14,287 bases of DNA from Chloroflexota bacterium (GCA_008501785.1 QQUD01001072.1:1-14287); one strand, 5' to 3'; positions 1 to 8,129 are shown, counted from the stretch's first letter. Notes: generated by a model from the sequence alone, not told the origin. Translations and numbers: made by a program.

Positions 1-3000
1 CGTTTGATCATGCAATTATCCGATATGGTGGTAATTCCAGTGGTATTGATGCTCTTGTCAGAGTCAACGATGGTGGGTCTCTGACCCTCACCAACTCTAC
101 ACTTTCCCACAGCGACCAGTATGGTGTTTACGTTGATAGCGTGAGCCATTCAATTCAAAATAATCGGATTTACAACAATGATTCATATGGTGTGTTTAAT
201 GGCAATTCAGACAACATCACTGTTAATGCAGAAAATAACTGGTGGGGGCATGAAAGTGGCCCATCACCTTTTGGAGCTGGTGATGGTGTCAATTATGCTT
301 CACACTATGATTCTGATTGTCAATGTACAATCATCGACCAGTTTTATGTGGATGCCAATCCGTGGATAGGGAAAAAAGCCAGCAATGGTAGTAATGTTTC
401 CTGGAATGAATATGTGGCCGATCCGGTTAATACGGCCAATGGAAATTACACTTACAGCCATACCGAGCTATCAATCGATACTCGCTCAATTCCTCTTTTA
501 TTTGCTATGGCATACAATTCATTGTCTCCTGACCCTGGCGTTCTCGGGTTTGGTTGGACTCACACTTATGATATGTATGTTACCGAAAATGAATCTGGGG
601 AGTTGGTATCTATTCATTTTGGAGATGGACGAGAACTTCTCTTCTCCTGGGATGGTGCGGCTTATATCCCACCAGTGGGAACGTATTCTCAGTTGACAAA
701 AACGGGTGATAACTTCACTTTAACATTAAAAGATCAGACAGAATACCGTTTTGATGCATTGGGCCGGTTGTCTGAGATGGTTGATAGCAATAGCAACATC
801 ACATCTCTGCAATATACCGGTGTCAATCTCACATCTGTTACTGCGCCCGATGGCAGGATGCTTCTTTTTATTTATAATGGAAACGGACATCTGTCTCAAC
901 TCACTGATCCTATTGGCCGCACAATTCAATTTGGCTATGATGCAAATGACGATCTTGAATATATAGCCAATCTGACGGGAGCTGTTACCAATTTTGGCTA
1001 TGATGCTGCCCATCAATTACTCACGATTACCGACGCCAATGGGCATACATTTATTAATAATACCTATGATAGTAATGGCCGGGTGATTGAACAACTGGAT
1101 GCTCAAGGTAATTTGACAACCTTTGCATATGATTTACTCAATCATCTAACAACGGTCACAGACCCCCGTGGTATTCAGACATTTTATCAATATGACGAAT
1201 ATTCCCGTCTCATTAGCAAGACAGATGCCCTTGGGTTTACAGAACAGTTTACCTATGATAGCAACAACAATCGCACGTCAGTTACAGATAAAAATGGTAA
1301 CGAATCAACGTATACCTATGACGCAAACGGCAATCTCCTGACTGTTACCGATCCACTCCTCAAATCGACAAAATTAACATACGATGCTCAAAACAATCTC
1401 CTCACACAAACTGATGCAAATAATCGTACCACTACATATACCTATGATTTCTCAGGTAATTTGCTCTCAGTAACTGGGCCACTCAATCATACGACATCGT
1501 ATGCATATTATTCAGATGCGAATCGAAGCGGATTGATAAACACAGAAGTTGATCCACGTGGCAGTGTGACAACTTTTGATTATAACCAACAGGGAGATTT
1601 GACCCGTACCATTGATCCAACAGGCGCAGTGGTCGAAAGCGAATTTGATTTGGTAGGGCGGGTTATTACAACCACAGACTCATTGGGGTATTCAACAACA
1701 TATGCTTATGATGCTTTAAATCGTGTTTTAACCGAGACAAATACATTAGGACATCAGATTTCAAATATTTATGATCCTGTTGGGAATCTCCTGTCGATGA
1801 CCGATGCAAACGGGGAAAAGACAAGTTACGACCATGATGAAAAGAATCAAGTAATTACAGTCACAAATGCACTGGGGTATGTGACCACAAGCCAATATGA
1901 TGTAGTGGGTAATGTGATTACTACGACAGATGGCAATGGCTTTGCAACCTATTTTGAATATGATGCAAATAACAGGGTGATTTCAACAACCAATGGATTA
2001 AGCGAAACAACAATATTTACCTATGATGGCAATGGAAATTTGCTCACAGAAACTAATCCGCAAAATCATGTAAAAACAAGCAATTATGATGTGCTTAACA
2101 GGGTGGTGACGGAAACCAATTCGTTAGGATTTTTCGCAATAAATACATATGATGCTGTAGGCAATATCGTGAGCAGCACCGATGAAAATGATAATGTGAC
2201 TTCTTTTGCATATGATGCGAATAACCAGTTGATCAGTACGACTGATGCATTAGGGAATGTGATGTCATATACCTATGATGCCAATGGGAATCGTACAAGT
2301 TATACAGATACAAATGGCCACACAACATCATACACGTATACATTGCGCAATGAAGTTGAAACCCTCACCGATCCTATAGGAAATACATGGACCTATACTT
2401 ATGATAATAATGGTAGTCGGGTCTCCTTAATAGATGGTGCTGGTGACACCACAACATACAGCTATGATCAACTAAATCGATTGGTTAACATTGTTTATGC
2501 TGACGCAACCTCGGTGCAATACAGTTATGATGCAAATGGTAATGAATTGAGCTTGACTGATGGTACAGGTACAACAAACTTTAGCTATGATGCATTGAAT
2601 CGCGTGACGAATATTAATTCTCCATCTGGCAATGTTAGCTACAGTTATGATGCTGTTAATCGTACATCATTGACCACACCCACAGGCACAACGACTTATG
2701 CCTATGACGAGGTTAATCGTATGGTCGCTGTCACGGATTGGTCGGGAGAGGTTGTTTCATATACCTATGATGTGGCTGGGAACCATGTTGGCACATCCTA
2801 TCCAAACAATATTCATGAGACACTTTCATATGATGATGCCGGACGCCTAACCGGGATTCTTTATGAGAAGTCAAGCACGGCTCTTGCATCTTTTGACTAT
2901 ACACTGGATGCTGTTGGTAACCGGCTTACTATGTCTGATGCTGATGGTGTCACCTCATACGTTTATGATGCGCTCAATCGTTTGACAACTGTATCGTATC

Positions 3001-4379
3001 CAGATGGCACACCAGGCGTTGTTACCTATACCTATGATTCGGCGGGTAATAGATTGACAATGGTTGAGGATGGTGTGACAACAACATACAGCTATGACGC
3101 TGCCGATCAGCTGCAATCAATTACAGATAATAGCGGCACAACTTTATTAACCTGGGATGATAATGGGAATTTGATAAGCAAAGGGAGTGAGAGCTTCACC
3201 TGGGATAAGGCCAATCGATTAACTGGATGGACAAATGGTACAGACAGCGTAGCTTATGTCTATAATGGTGAAGGGACACGGGTGAGTCAATCCATTAATG
3301 GTGTAACAACTAACTATCTTCAAGACATTGCTATTAAATTACCTGTGGTTCTAAGCGAGTCAACGCCATCGTTAGCAGCAACGGTTGATTATGTGTATGG
3401 TCTTGATTTAATGACTGCTATTGATTCTTCCAACAATCCCACTTATTACCATACAGATGGCCTGGGCAGTGTGCGATTGCTTACGGATGAATTGGGAAGT
3501 ATCAGCGATGAATACGTGTATGATGTTTTTGGGGCTGAACGCAGCCACTCAGGCTCCAATAACAACCCGTTTACTTTTACAGGTGAACAAGTTGATGCTA
3601 CGAATGGGCTTGTTTATCTGCGAGCACGTTATTATGATCCTGACACGGGCCGTTTCATTTCTCGTGATCCGTTTCCTGGGAACATACAACATAGCCAAAG
3701 CGCAAATCGTTATGTTTATGTGCAAAATAATCCAATAATACACACTGATCCCAGTGGGGAAATAGCACCTGCACTTGCTGGCGCAGCGATAGGGGCAGTA
3801 GGAAAAGGTGGATTTTATCTTGGAGAGGTTATTGGAAATTCCATGATGAATGCTATTTATGGCGAATGCTATGGTGATTGTTTTACAAACCGAGATGGTA
3901 GTATAAATTGGGATGTCGCCGGTCATTTAGTTGCAAAAATAGGTAGCGGGGCATTGACAGGAGGTATGGTTGGATTAAATCCAACAGGATCTATAGGCAA
4001 AGCAGTTGCAGTAGGTGCATTTAAAGGTTCCGCTGGATATGCTTCGGAAGAGACATTATATAGTCTGTACGAAGTGATTAAAACGGGGGATGGATCTCAA
4101 TTTTTGTCGGACTTTACTATCTCTGAATTATCAAAAAGCACTGTACTAGGTGGACTTTCTAGCGGTATTTTTGAAAATTATTTAAAAGGTTTTGTCGGTT
4201 CTCATACTGCCGATGCATTAGGTTATCAAGGATTTAAGAAGTTAACCACTACAGGTCTTAAGAAACTTATTCTTGGGCCACTCTATGATGTCGTTTCCTC
4301 TAAAAGTGGTTCAAGTGGTGATTACAGTTTGTCAATGGACCCTAATTGGAATTCGTACGCTCCAAGTGATGGAAAGTGA
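1..4379 (+). CDS. Beta-helix / Rhs (YD-repeat) surface protein, 5' partial
   Basis: The frame is open to the left edge (first whole codon at 3), so the GTG at 141 is internal and the true start lies outside the window. The visible start (about 3-370) is parallel beta-helix sequence with the typical ENNWWGHESGP block. Next comes an Rhs N-terminal-like domain (about 400-720, VADPVNTANGNY... LGFGWTHTYD), then some 2.5 kb of YD repeats with a period near 21 residues. The Rhs core follows at about 3440-3760 (YHTDGLGSVRLLTD, GLVYLRARYYDPDTGRF, NRYVYVQNNP, TDPSGE). The last about 205 residues after DPSGE are a Gly/Ala-rich tail that I do not recognise; in Rhs proteins this is where a variable toxin sits. 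Known family role: large secreted or surface proteins whose YD repeats form a shell around the C-terminal domain. No catalytic toxin motif is visible and no immunity-like gene follows on the same strand. The gene is visibly AT-richer than its right-hand neighbours and lacks the ACGGCCGT palindrome, consistent with transfer or different selection. Confidence 0.9.
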   Translation, partial: FDHAIIRYGGNSSGIDALVRVNDGGSLTLTNSTLSHSDQYGVYVDSVSHSIQNNRIYNNDSYGVFNGNSDNITVNAENNWWGHESGPSPFGAGDGVNYASHYDSDCQCTIIDQFYVDANPWIGKKASNGSNVSWNEYVADPVNTANGNYTYSHTELSIDTRSIPLLFAMAYNSLSPDPGVLGFGWTHTYDMYVTENESGELVSIHFGDGRELLFSWDGAAYIPPVGTYSQLTKTGDNFTLTLKDQTEYRFDALGRLSEMVDSNSNITSLQYTGVNLTSVTAPDGRMLLFIYNGNGHLSQLTDPIGRTIQFGYDANDDLEYIANLTGAVTNFGYDAAHQLLTITDANGHTFINNTYDSNGRVIEQLDAQGNLTTFAYDLLNHLTTVTDPRGIQTFYQYDEYSRLISKTDALGFTEQFTYDSNNNRTSVTDKNGNESTYTYDANGNLLTVTDPLLKSTKLTYDAQNNLLTQTDANNRTTTYTYDFSGNLLSVTGPLNHTTSYAYYSDANRSGLINTEVDPRGSVTTFDYNQQGDLTRTIDPTGAVVESEFDLVGRVITTTDSLGYSTTYAYDALNRVLTETNTLGHQISNIYDPVGNLLSMTDANGEKTSYDHDEKNQVITVTNALGYVTTSQYDVVGNVITTTDGNGFATYFEYDANNRVISTTNGLSETTIFTYDGNGNLLTETNPQNHVKTSNYDVLNRVVTETNSLGFFAINTYDAVGNIVSSTDENDNVTSFAYDANNQLISTTDALGNVMSYTYDANGNRTSYTDTNGHTTSYTYTLRNEVETLTDPIGNTWTYTYDNNGSRVSLIDGAGDTTTYSYDQLNRLVNIVYADATSVQYSYDANGNELSLTDGTGTTNFSYDALNRVTNINSPSGNVSYSYDAVNRTSLTTPTGTTTYAYDEVNRMVAVTDWSGEVVSYTYDVAGNHVGTSYPNNIHETLSYDDAGRLTGILYEKSSTALASFDYTLDAVGNRLTMSDADGVTSYVYDALNRLTTVSYPDGTPGVVTYTYDSAGNRLTMVEDGVTTTYSYDAADQLQSITDNSGTTLLTWDDNGNLISKGSESFTWDKANRLTGWTNGTDSVAYVYNGEGTRVSQSINGVTTNYLQDIAIKLPVVLSESTPSLAATVDYVYGLDLMTAIDSSNNPTYYHTDGLGSVRLLTDELGSISDEYVYDVFGAERSHSGSNNNPFTFTGEQVDATNGLVYLRARYYDPDTGRFISRDPFPGNIQHSQSANRYVYVQNNPIIHTDPSGEIAPALAGAAIGAVGKGGFYLGEVIGNSMMNAIYGECYGDCFTNRDGSINWDVAGHLVAKIGSGALTGGMVGLNPTGSIGKAVAVGAFKGSAGYASEETLYSLYEVIKTGDGSQFLSDFTISELSKSTVLGGLSSGIFENYLKGFVGSHTADALGYQGFKKLTTTGLKKLILGPLYDVVSSKSGSSGDYSLSMDPNWNSYAPSDGK
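735..3290 (+). repeat. YD-repeat array inside the Rhs gene
   Basis: Coding repeat with a unit of about 63 nt (21 residues) of the form YDxxGNLLxxTDxxGxxTxYxYD. The span suggests about 35-40 units. Units diverge strongly at DNA level, so this is an old, protein-level repeat rather than a recent expansion. Confidence 0.85.
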
Positions 4380-4463
4380 GAAACAGAAGCATTCCAAGAA
4401 TTTGATCAACACGTGAGCATGATAGGAACGGCCGTTTCCCCACACCCGTTCACCCCTCAAATC

Positions 4464-4495
4464 ACCAATCCAGTGTTATCCGGCATTGGATTGGT
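4464..4495. terminator. Stem-loop between convergent rhs and kinase genes (possible terminator)
   Basis: A 12-bp stem, ACCAATCCAGTG (4464-4475) against CATTGGATTGGT (4484-4495), with one G-U pair on the plus strand and an 8-nt loop. The loop contains the TAA stop of the minus-strand kinase. It lies about 85 nt after the Rhs stop and between convergent genes, where a terminator is expected. The downstream plus strand is only moderately T-rich, so the terminator role is an inference. Confidence 0.45.
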
Positions 4496-5075
4496 CGTTC
4501 ATTTGTTTGAAGGCGGTGGGCAAACGGCCGTTTTCCACCCCTCTCATAATCTCCAATGCACATTCCTCAGGACTCAATTTCGATGTGTCCACTTCAAAAT
4601 CATAAATGCTGTGCGCGTGTACCAGGTCAAATTGCGCCCGTGCTTGCCCGAGCGTGCGGTCTTTGCGTGCTGCTTCGCGCTGTTCTAGCACTGGTAATGG
4701 GCAATGGATGCCAACAAACCAGGCAGGCAATGTGCTAAACAAGGCTGCACATTCATCGATCCAAGATTTTTCAACCATCACATGATCTGCCACCACGTTA
4801 TTTCCTGCTTGTGAGAGTGCCGCAATCGTTTGATGCATCCCCGAAAACAGGCGATGGCCAACCGGACCTGCTTCCGTTGCCAATCCCAGCACTTCATCCC
4901 ACAGCGGTTGGTTGAGATAACGCTTGGGCAGCATCCAGATAAATTTGTCAATGCCCGCATCAAGGAATGGGTCATCCAGCATTTTTTGCAGCGCTTTGAC
5001 AATGCTGGTTTTCCCTGAACTAGATGTGCCATTCAGAATGATAATCTTTCCAGGTTTCATCGAGTTTGATTCCAT
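4476..5075 (-). CDS. Chloramphenicol phosphotransferase-like P-loop kinase
   Basis: 199 residues, close to the usual length of the chloramphenicol 3-O-phosphotransferase (CPT) family. The N-terminus KIIILNGTSSSGKTSIV holds the Walker A P-loop (GTSSSGKT, residues 16-23). GIDKFIWMLP follows, with Asp43 at the position of the proposed catalytic base of Streptomyces CPT (GVDSLI...MP). The C-terminal part has the family blocks WFVGIHCPLPVLEQRE, ARKDRTLGQARAQ and the YDFEVDTS strand. Family role: ATP-dependent phosphorylation of a small hydroxylated substrate, classically chloramphenicol; many homologues have unknown substrates, so resistance should not be assumed. The ATG at 5075 is supported by GGAAGG 8 nt upstream; the in-frame Met6 lacks such a site. 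It is a single gene, convergent with the Rhs gene. Confidence 0.85.
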   Translation of the reverse strand: MESNSMKPGKIIILNGTSSSGKTSIVKALQKMLDDPFLDAGIDKFIWMLPKRYLNQPLWDEVLGLATEAGPVGHRLFSGMHQTIAALSQAGNNVVADHVMVEKSWIDECAALFSTLPAWFVGIHCPLPVLEQREAARKDRTLGQARAQFDLVHAHSIYDFEVDTSKLSPEECALEIMRGVENGRLPTAFKQMNDQSNAG

Positions 5076-5093
5076 TTTTTGAGCCTTCCGCTA

Positions 5094-5327
5094 CTGGGTG
5101 ATTATTGAAGTTAATAAATTAAATCTGCAATGGTAGGGGCTAGGCAATCGGCTACGATCTGTGCCTAGCAAACAGCCTTCGCTCCGATTGCCTCGCCCGG
5201 TTTGCCGCCGTGCGGGCGAGGCGGCGGCGAGACAAGGTCATTTGTTTTGGCAAAATCCTTTCGCCGCCGTCTAGCCCCTACCATAATCTATTTCCGATTT
5301 GAATTTTGAAGGTTCATCATCACCCAG
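5094..5327. repeat. Nested palindromic element I (MITE-like or structured RNA)
   Basis: Several inverted repeats sit inside one another. Outer arms are CTGGGTGAT (5094-5102) and ATCACCCAG (5319-5327). Next are ATGGTAGGGGCTAG (5130-5143) and its perfect 14-nt complement (5271-5284). Inside are AGGCAATCGG/CCGATTGCCT (5142-5151 / 5184-5193), CTCGCCCG/CGGGCGAG (5192-5199 / 5213-5220) and CGGCGGCGA/TCGCCGCCG (5222-5230 / 5261-5269). The GC-rich core within AT-rich flanks and the nested arms resemble a miniature mobile element or a branched RNA. No coding frame is apparent. Confidence 0.65.
5101..5130 (-). promoter_or_regulatory. Possible promoter of the CPT-like kinase
   Basis: On the minus strand TTGCAG (5125-5130) and AATAAT (5101-5106) are separated by 18 nt, followed after about 25 nt by the kinase start and its GGAAGG ribosome-binding site. 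Matches to sigma70 boxes are moderate and the region is AT-rich, so this is tentative. It overlaps the left arm of the large palindrome at 5094-5327. Confidence 0.3.
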
Positions 5328-5349
5328 CTAAAAAAATGCGCCCGATGAT

Positions 5350-5395
5350 GGTGATTTACAAAATAATTAGGTAAACGAATCGTGCGTAAATCACC
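5350..5395. repeat. Inverted repeat GGTGATTTAC/GTAAATCACC
   Basis: Perfect 10-bp arms at 5350-5359 and 5386-5395 around a 26-nt AT-rich spacer. Part of the chain of palindromes between the kinase and the helicase. Confidence 0.7.
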
Positions 5396-5398
5396 TTA

Positions 5399-5441
5399 AT
5401 GAACCTTTACGCCATTACCTATTTAAATAGTAAAGGTTCAT
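5399..5441. repeat. Inverted repeat ATGAACCTTTAC/GTAAAGGTTCAT
   Basis: Perfect 12-bp arms at 5399-5410 and 5430-5441 with a 19-nt spacer. The left arm is also complementary over 9 nt to AAGGTTCAT at 5309-5317. The right arm, extended to 5446, is complementary over 10 nt (TTCATAATCG) to 5500-5509. Alternative pairings are therefore possible. Confidence 0.7.
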
Positions 5442-5465
5442 AATCGGACTATACCCTGTTTTCAA

Positions 5466-5481
5466 GCCCGATTCATCGGGC
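5466..5481. repeat. Short hairpin GCCCGA-TTCA-TCGGGC
   Basis: Perfect 6-bp GC-rich stem with a 4-nt loop, followed on the plus strand by GCTATTTTAC. It looks like a weak terminator, but no plus-strand gene reads into it. Confidence 0.5.
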
Positions 5482-5493
5482 GCTATTTTACTA

Positions 5494-5629
5494 GCTCTGC
5501 GATTATGAACGTTAAGAAAATAAAACGGTAATAGGGAACTTGTCATTCCCGCGCAGGCGGGAATGACAGGGCCACATTTTGTAGTTTTCTATTACCTGAT
5601 TATTTATTTAACTTCCATTATCGCAGAGC
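5494..5629. repeat. Nested palindromic element II (MITE-like), downstream of recD2
   Basis: Two 45-nt arms (5494-5538 and 5585-5629) are inverted copies matching at about 35 of 45 positions, beginning with the perfect block GCTCTGCGAT against its complement. At the centre is a perfect 12-bp hairpin TGTCATTCCCGC-GCAG-GCGGGAATGACA (5541-5568); the TCATTCCCGC/GCGGGAATGA type of hairpin is a familiar dispersed bacterial repeat. The right arm ends 5 nt before the recD2 stop codon on the opposite strand, so in the recD2 transcript it follows the stop directly and may act in termination or mRNA stability. Non-autonomous mobile origin is an inference. Confidence 0.7.
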
Positions 5630-5634
5630 GTTAT

Positions 5635-7923
5635 TTAGCGCTGCAATCGCCAATCCAGCGCGGTATGGCGCTGGGTTGTTTTGTTGTTTTTGACGGCGAT
5701 GTTGATGGCTTTACGGGTACCGACGAGGATGACCAGCTTTTTGGCACGGGTAACGGCCGTATACAACAAATTCCGCTGCAACATCATGTAATGCTGCGTC
5801 ACAACCGGCATCACCACACACGGATACTCGGCTCCTTGCGATTTATGCACTGAAATGGCAAACGCATGAACCAACTCGTCTGCTTCCAAAAAGTCATATA
5901 CCACTGGATTGCCATCGATGTTAATTGTGATCGTTTGTTGAATCACATCCATTGCTGAGATGCGTCCGATGTCGCCGTTGTAGACGCTTTTGTCGTAATT
6001 GTTCACAGTCTGCATCACTTTGTCGCCGACGCGGAACATACGTCCGCCCAGCTTGCGTTCTGGTTTGCGACCGTGTGGTGGATTGAGTGCTTGTTGCAGC
6101 AGCAAGTTAAGATTGGCAACGCCAACGGTACCGTTGTACATTGGAGCCAGTACTTGCACATCGTCCATCGAATTTAGCCCAAATTTGTGCGGAATCCGTT
6201 TTTGTACAATGTCTACCAGCAGCTGTGCCATTTCGTCTTGGTCCTGCTTGATGAACATGAAAAAGTCTTTGGCGTCAGGCTTTGCTTCGGGCATTTTGCC
6301 CTCATTGATGCGGTGTGCGTTGCTGATGATTAGCGAATCGGCAGCTTGGCGGAAGATGGTTTTGAGACGCACAACGGCCGTTACCCCCGACGCAATCAAA
6401 TCCCGCAGCACATCCCCAGCACCCACGCTCGGCAGCTGGTCCACATCCCCCACAAACAGCAGATGACTATCCGGTCCCACCGCTTTCAGCAGTTGGTTGG
6501 TGAGTACCAAATCGAGCATCGATGCTTCATCGATCACCACCATATCCGCATCAACAGGATTGTCTTCGTTGCGACCAAACCCTTCACCTGGGTTGTATTC
6601 GAGTAGGCGATGCACCGTTTTGGCTTCGCGTCCGGTGGATTCGGCCATGCGTTTGGCAGCCCGTCCGGTAGGGGAGGCGAGGACATAATTCCGGCCGTTT
6701 CCATCCAACAAATCCAACAGCGCCCGCAGCGTCGTCGTCTTCCCCGTTCCCGGCCCGCCAGTGAGGACAGTGACTTTGTTGGAAACGGCCGTTTTCACCG
6801 CAAACTCCTGCTGCGGAGCCAACTTCATTGACAATTGACGATTGGCAATTGTCAATTGTCCACTCTTCCTTCGCATCCCCGTTAATCGCGACGTCGGATG
6901 CCCTATCATCCGCTGAATCCGCTGCGTCACCCCAATTTCAGAAAAATAAAGCGGCGTCAAATAAATCGCACGTTCTTCATAAACTGAATTTTCTTGGCTG
7001 ACTGCTTGATATTCTGGCCTCGGCTCACGAACAACATTCCCTAGCTGATTGCTGACCCCCGACACCTGATAGCTAATCGTTTCGCGCTTAATGAAGTCGC
7101 TGGTTTCTAGTTGGTCGATAACGGCCGTAATCTTCTCCGCCTCCACCTCCAAAATCTCAGACGCTTCAGGTTCCAATTCTTCTTGCGGCATGTAAACATG
7201 GCCTTCCTCGGCCATGCGGTTCAGCGTGTAGGCAATACCTGCTTCAATGCGAGCCGGGTCGTCCTTTTTCAGCCCGAGGGCTTGGGCGATCTTATCGGCC
7301 GTTTTAAAGCCGATGCCCCGAATATCCTGCACTAGTTTGTACGGTGTTTGCTGCACAATGGCGACGGCATCATCCCCATACTTTTTATAAATTTTTGTGG
7401 CTAGCGTTGTGGAAACGCCGTGTGATTGTAGAAAAATCATTACTTCTTTGATCGCCCGCTGCTCGTTCCACGCCTTAATAATTTGCGTGACGCGCTTTTT
7501 GCCAATACCGGACACTTCATATAGGCGTTCTGGCTGGTGGTCGATGATTTCCAGCGTGTCTTCGCCAAATCGTTCAACAATGCGTTCGGCCATCTTTTTG
7601 CCCACGCCGCGAATCATGCCAGAGCCGAGGTAGCGGCGAATACCTTCAATATTGGCGGGCATCGATTGTTCGCATAGTTCGGCTTTGAATTGACGGCCGT
7701 GTCGCGCATGGCTGGCCCATTCACCTGTCAGCTTCAGCCATTCACCCGGCTGTAGCTCCGGTAAATTGCCCACCACCGTAATCAACGAATCCCGCCCCGA
7801 CGCATACCGAAACGGCAGCATCCCGCGCGAATCTGGCTTCAACCGAATGACAGAATATCCATTTTCAGCATTATAATAAGTAATTCGCTCAACCGAGCCA
7901 CTAACCTGCACACGTTCAGACAT
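5635..7923 (-). CDS. recD2: RecD2-type ATP-dependent DNA helicase
   Basis: 762 residues from ATG 7923 (MSERVQVSGSVERI). The frame stays open up to 8061, but that extension would run into the tRNA gene and is low-complexity. Family role: RecD2/TraA-like SF1B 5'-3' helicase in DNA repair, acting without RecBC. Visible parts: an OB-like N-terminal domain, helix-hairpin-helix blocks (VSGIGKKRVTQII near 135; IRGIGFKTADKIA near 204), Walker A GGPGTGKT (389-396, Lys395), Walker B VVIDEAS (Asp465-Glu466), GDVDQLPSVGAGDV, FRQAADSLI, SVHKSQGAEYPCVV (about 682-700) and motif VI YTAVTRAKK near 722. Slightly longer than usual because the linker between the N-terminal and motor domains contains two repeat-derived inserts (near 282-295 and 352-365). 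No strong Shine-Dalgarno sits directly before the ATG; purine-rich GGAGGGGAAGGG lies 12-23 nt upstream. Confidence 0.93.
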   Translation of the reverse strand: MSERVQVSGSVERITYYNAENGYSVIRLKPDSRGMLPFRYASGRDSLITVVGNLPELQPGEWLKLTGEWASHARHGRQFKAELCEQSMPANIEGIRRYLGSGMIRGVGKKMAERIVERFGEDTLEIIDHQPERLYEVSGIGKKRVTQIIKAWNEQRAIKEVMIFLQSHGVSTTLATKIYKKYGDDAVAIVQQTPYKLVQDIRGIGFKTADKIAQALGLKKDDPARIEAGIAYTLNRMAEEGHVYMPQEELEPEASEILEVEAEKITAVIDQLETSDFIKRETISYQVSGVSNQLGNVVREPRPEYQAVSQENSVYEERAIYLTPLYFSEIGVTQRIQRMIGHPTSRLTGMRRKSGQLTIANRQLSMKLAPQQEFAVKTAVSNKVTVLTGGPGTGKTTTLRALLDLLDGNGRNYVLASPTGRAAKRMAESTGREAKTVHRLLEYNPGEGFGRNEDNPVDADMVVIDEASMLDLVLTNQLLKAVGPDSHLLFVGDVDQLPSVGAGDVLRDLIASGVTAVVRLKTIFRQAADSLIISNAHRINEGKMPEAKPDAKDFFMFIKQDQDEMAQLLVDIVQKRIPHKFGLNSMDDVQVLAPMYNGTVGVANLNLLLQQALNPPHGRKPERKLGGRMFRVGDKVMQTVNNYDKSVYNGDIGRISAMDVIQQTITINIDGNPVVYDFLEADELVHAFAISVHKSQGAEYPCVVMPVVTQHYMMLQRNLLYTAVTRAKKLVILVGTRKAINIAVKNNKTTQRHTALDWRLQR
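6830..6860. repeat. In-gene inverted repeat GACAATTGAC/GTCAATTGTC
   Basis: Perfect 10-bp arms (6830-6839 and 6851-6860) inside recD2, translated as part of the linker GQLTIANRQLSMK just before the motor domain. Repeats built from CAATTGAC units are typical of dispersed intergenic repeats, so this looks like an insert tolerated in frame. Confidence 0.65.
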
Positions 7924-7953
7924 GACTCTATTGTACCCTTCCCCTCCCTCTCT

Positions 7954-7981
7954 TGCACCTTGCCCCCTGCACCTTGCCCCT
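7954..7981. repeat. 14-nt tandem direct repeat upstream of recD2
   Basis: Two adjacent copies, TGCACCTTGCCCCC (7954-7967) and TGCACCTTGCCCCT (7968-7981), differing only in the last base. They lie in the C/T-rich leader between recD2 and the tRNA gene. No function is apparent. Confidence 0.7.
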
Positions 7982-8004
7982 TCGCTTCCCTTCACAAATT
8001 CCCC

Positions 8005-8033
8005 TTGCCTCACACCCCCCAATGTGCTAATAT
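8005..8033 (+). promoter_or_regulatory. Promoter of tRNA-Gln
   Basis: TTGCCT (8005-8010), a 17-nt spacer, and TAATAT (8028-8033) preceded by TGC, an extended -10. A start near 8040 would lie just ahead of the mature tRNA 5' end at 8048. The spacing and position make this a convincing housekeeping-sigma promoter. Confidence 0.7.
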
Positions 8034-8047
8034 TCCCGCCATCACAT

Positions 8048-8122
8048 TGCGGTGTCGCCAAGCGGTAAGGCAGCGGACTTTGAATCCGCCATTCCCAGGT
8101 TCGAATCCTGGCACCGCAGCCA
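8048..8122 (+). tRNA. tRNA-Gln (anticodon UUG)
   Basis: Cloverleaf is readable by eye: acceptor TGCGGTG (8048-8054) pairs with CACCGCA (8112-8118), discriminator G, encoded CCA at 8120-8122. The anticodon arm is GCGGA-CTTTGAA-TCCGC with anticodon TTG, which reads CAA (Gln). The T arm is CCAGG-TTCGAAT-CCTGG. It is 72 nt long without CCA. It is divergent from recD2 and followed closely by a terminator. Confidence 0.97.
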
Positions 8123-8129
8123 CGAAAGA

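Noticed and set aside
141..143. GTG as the start of the Rhs protein
   Set aside because: The same frame is open to the left edge and encodes continuous beta-helix sequence, so this is an internal codon.
4476..5075. Firm call as a chloramphenicol resistance gene
   Set aside because: Fold and motifs fit the CPT family, but many members act on unknown substrates and no resistance context is present.
5999..6466. Plus-strand open frame of 155 codons inside recD2
   Set aside because: Lies wholly opposite the conserved helicase motifs and shows Cys/Ser-rich composition typical of antisense frames.
7924..8061. N-terminal extension of RecD2 up to 8061
   Set aside because: It would overlap the tRNA-Gln gene, is built of low-complexity and repeated sequence, and the family N-terminus fits ATG 7923.
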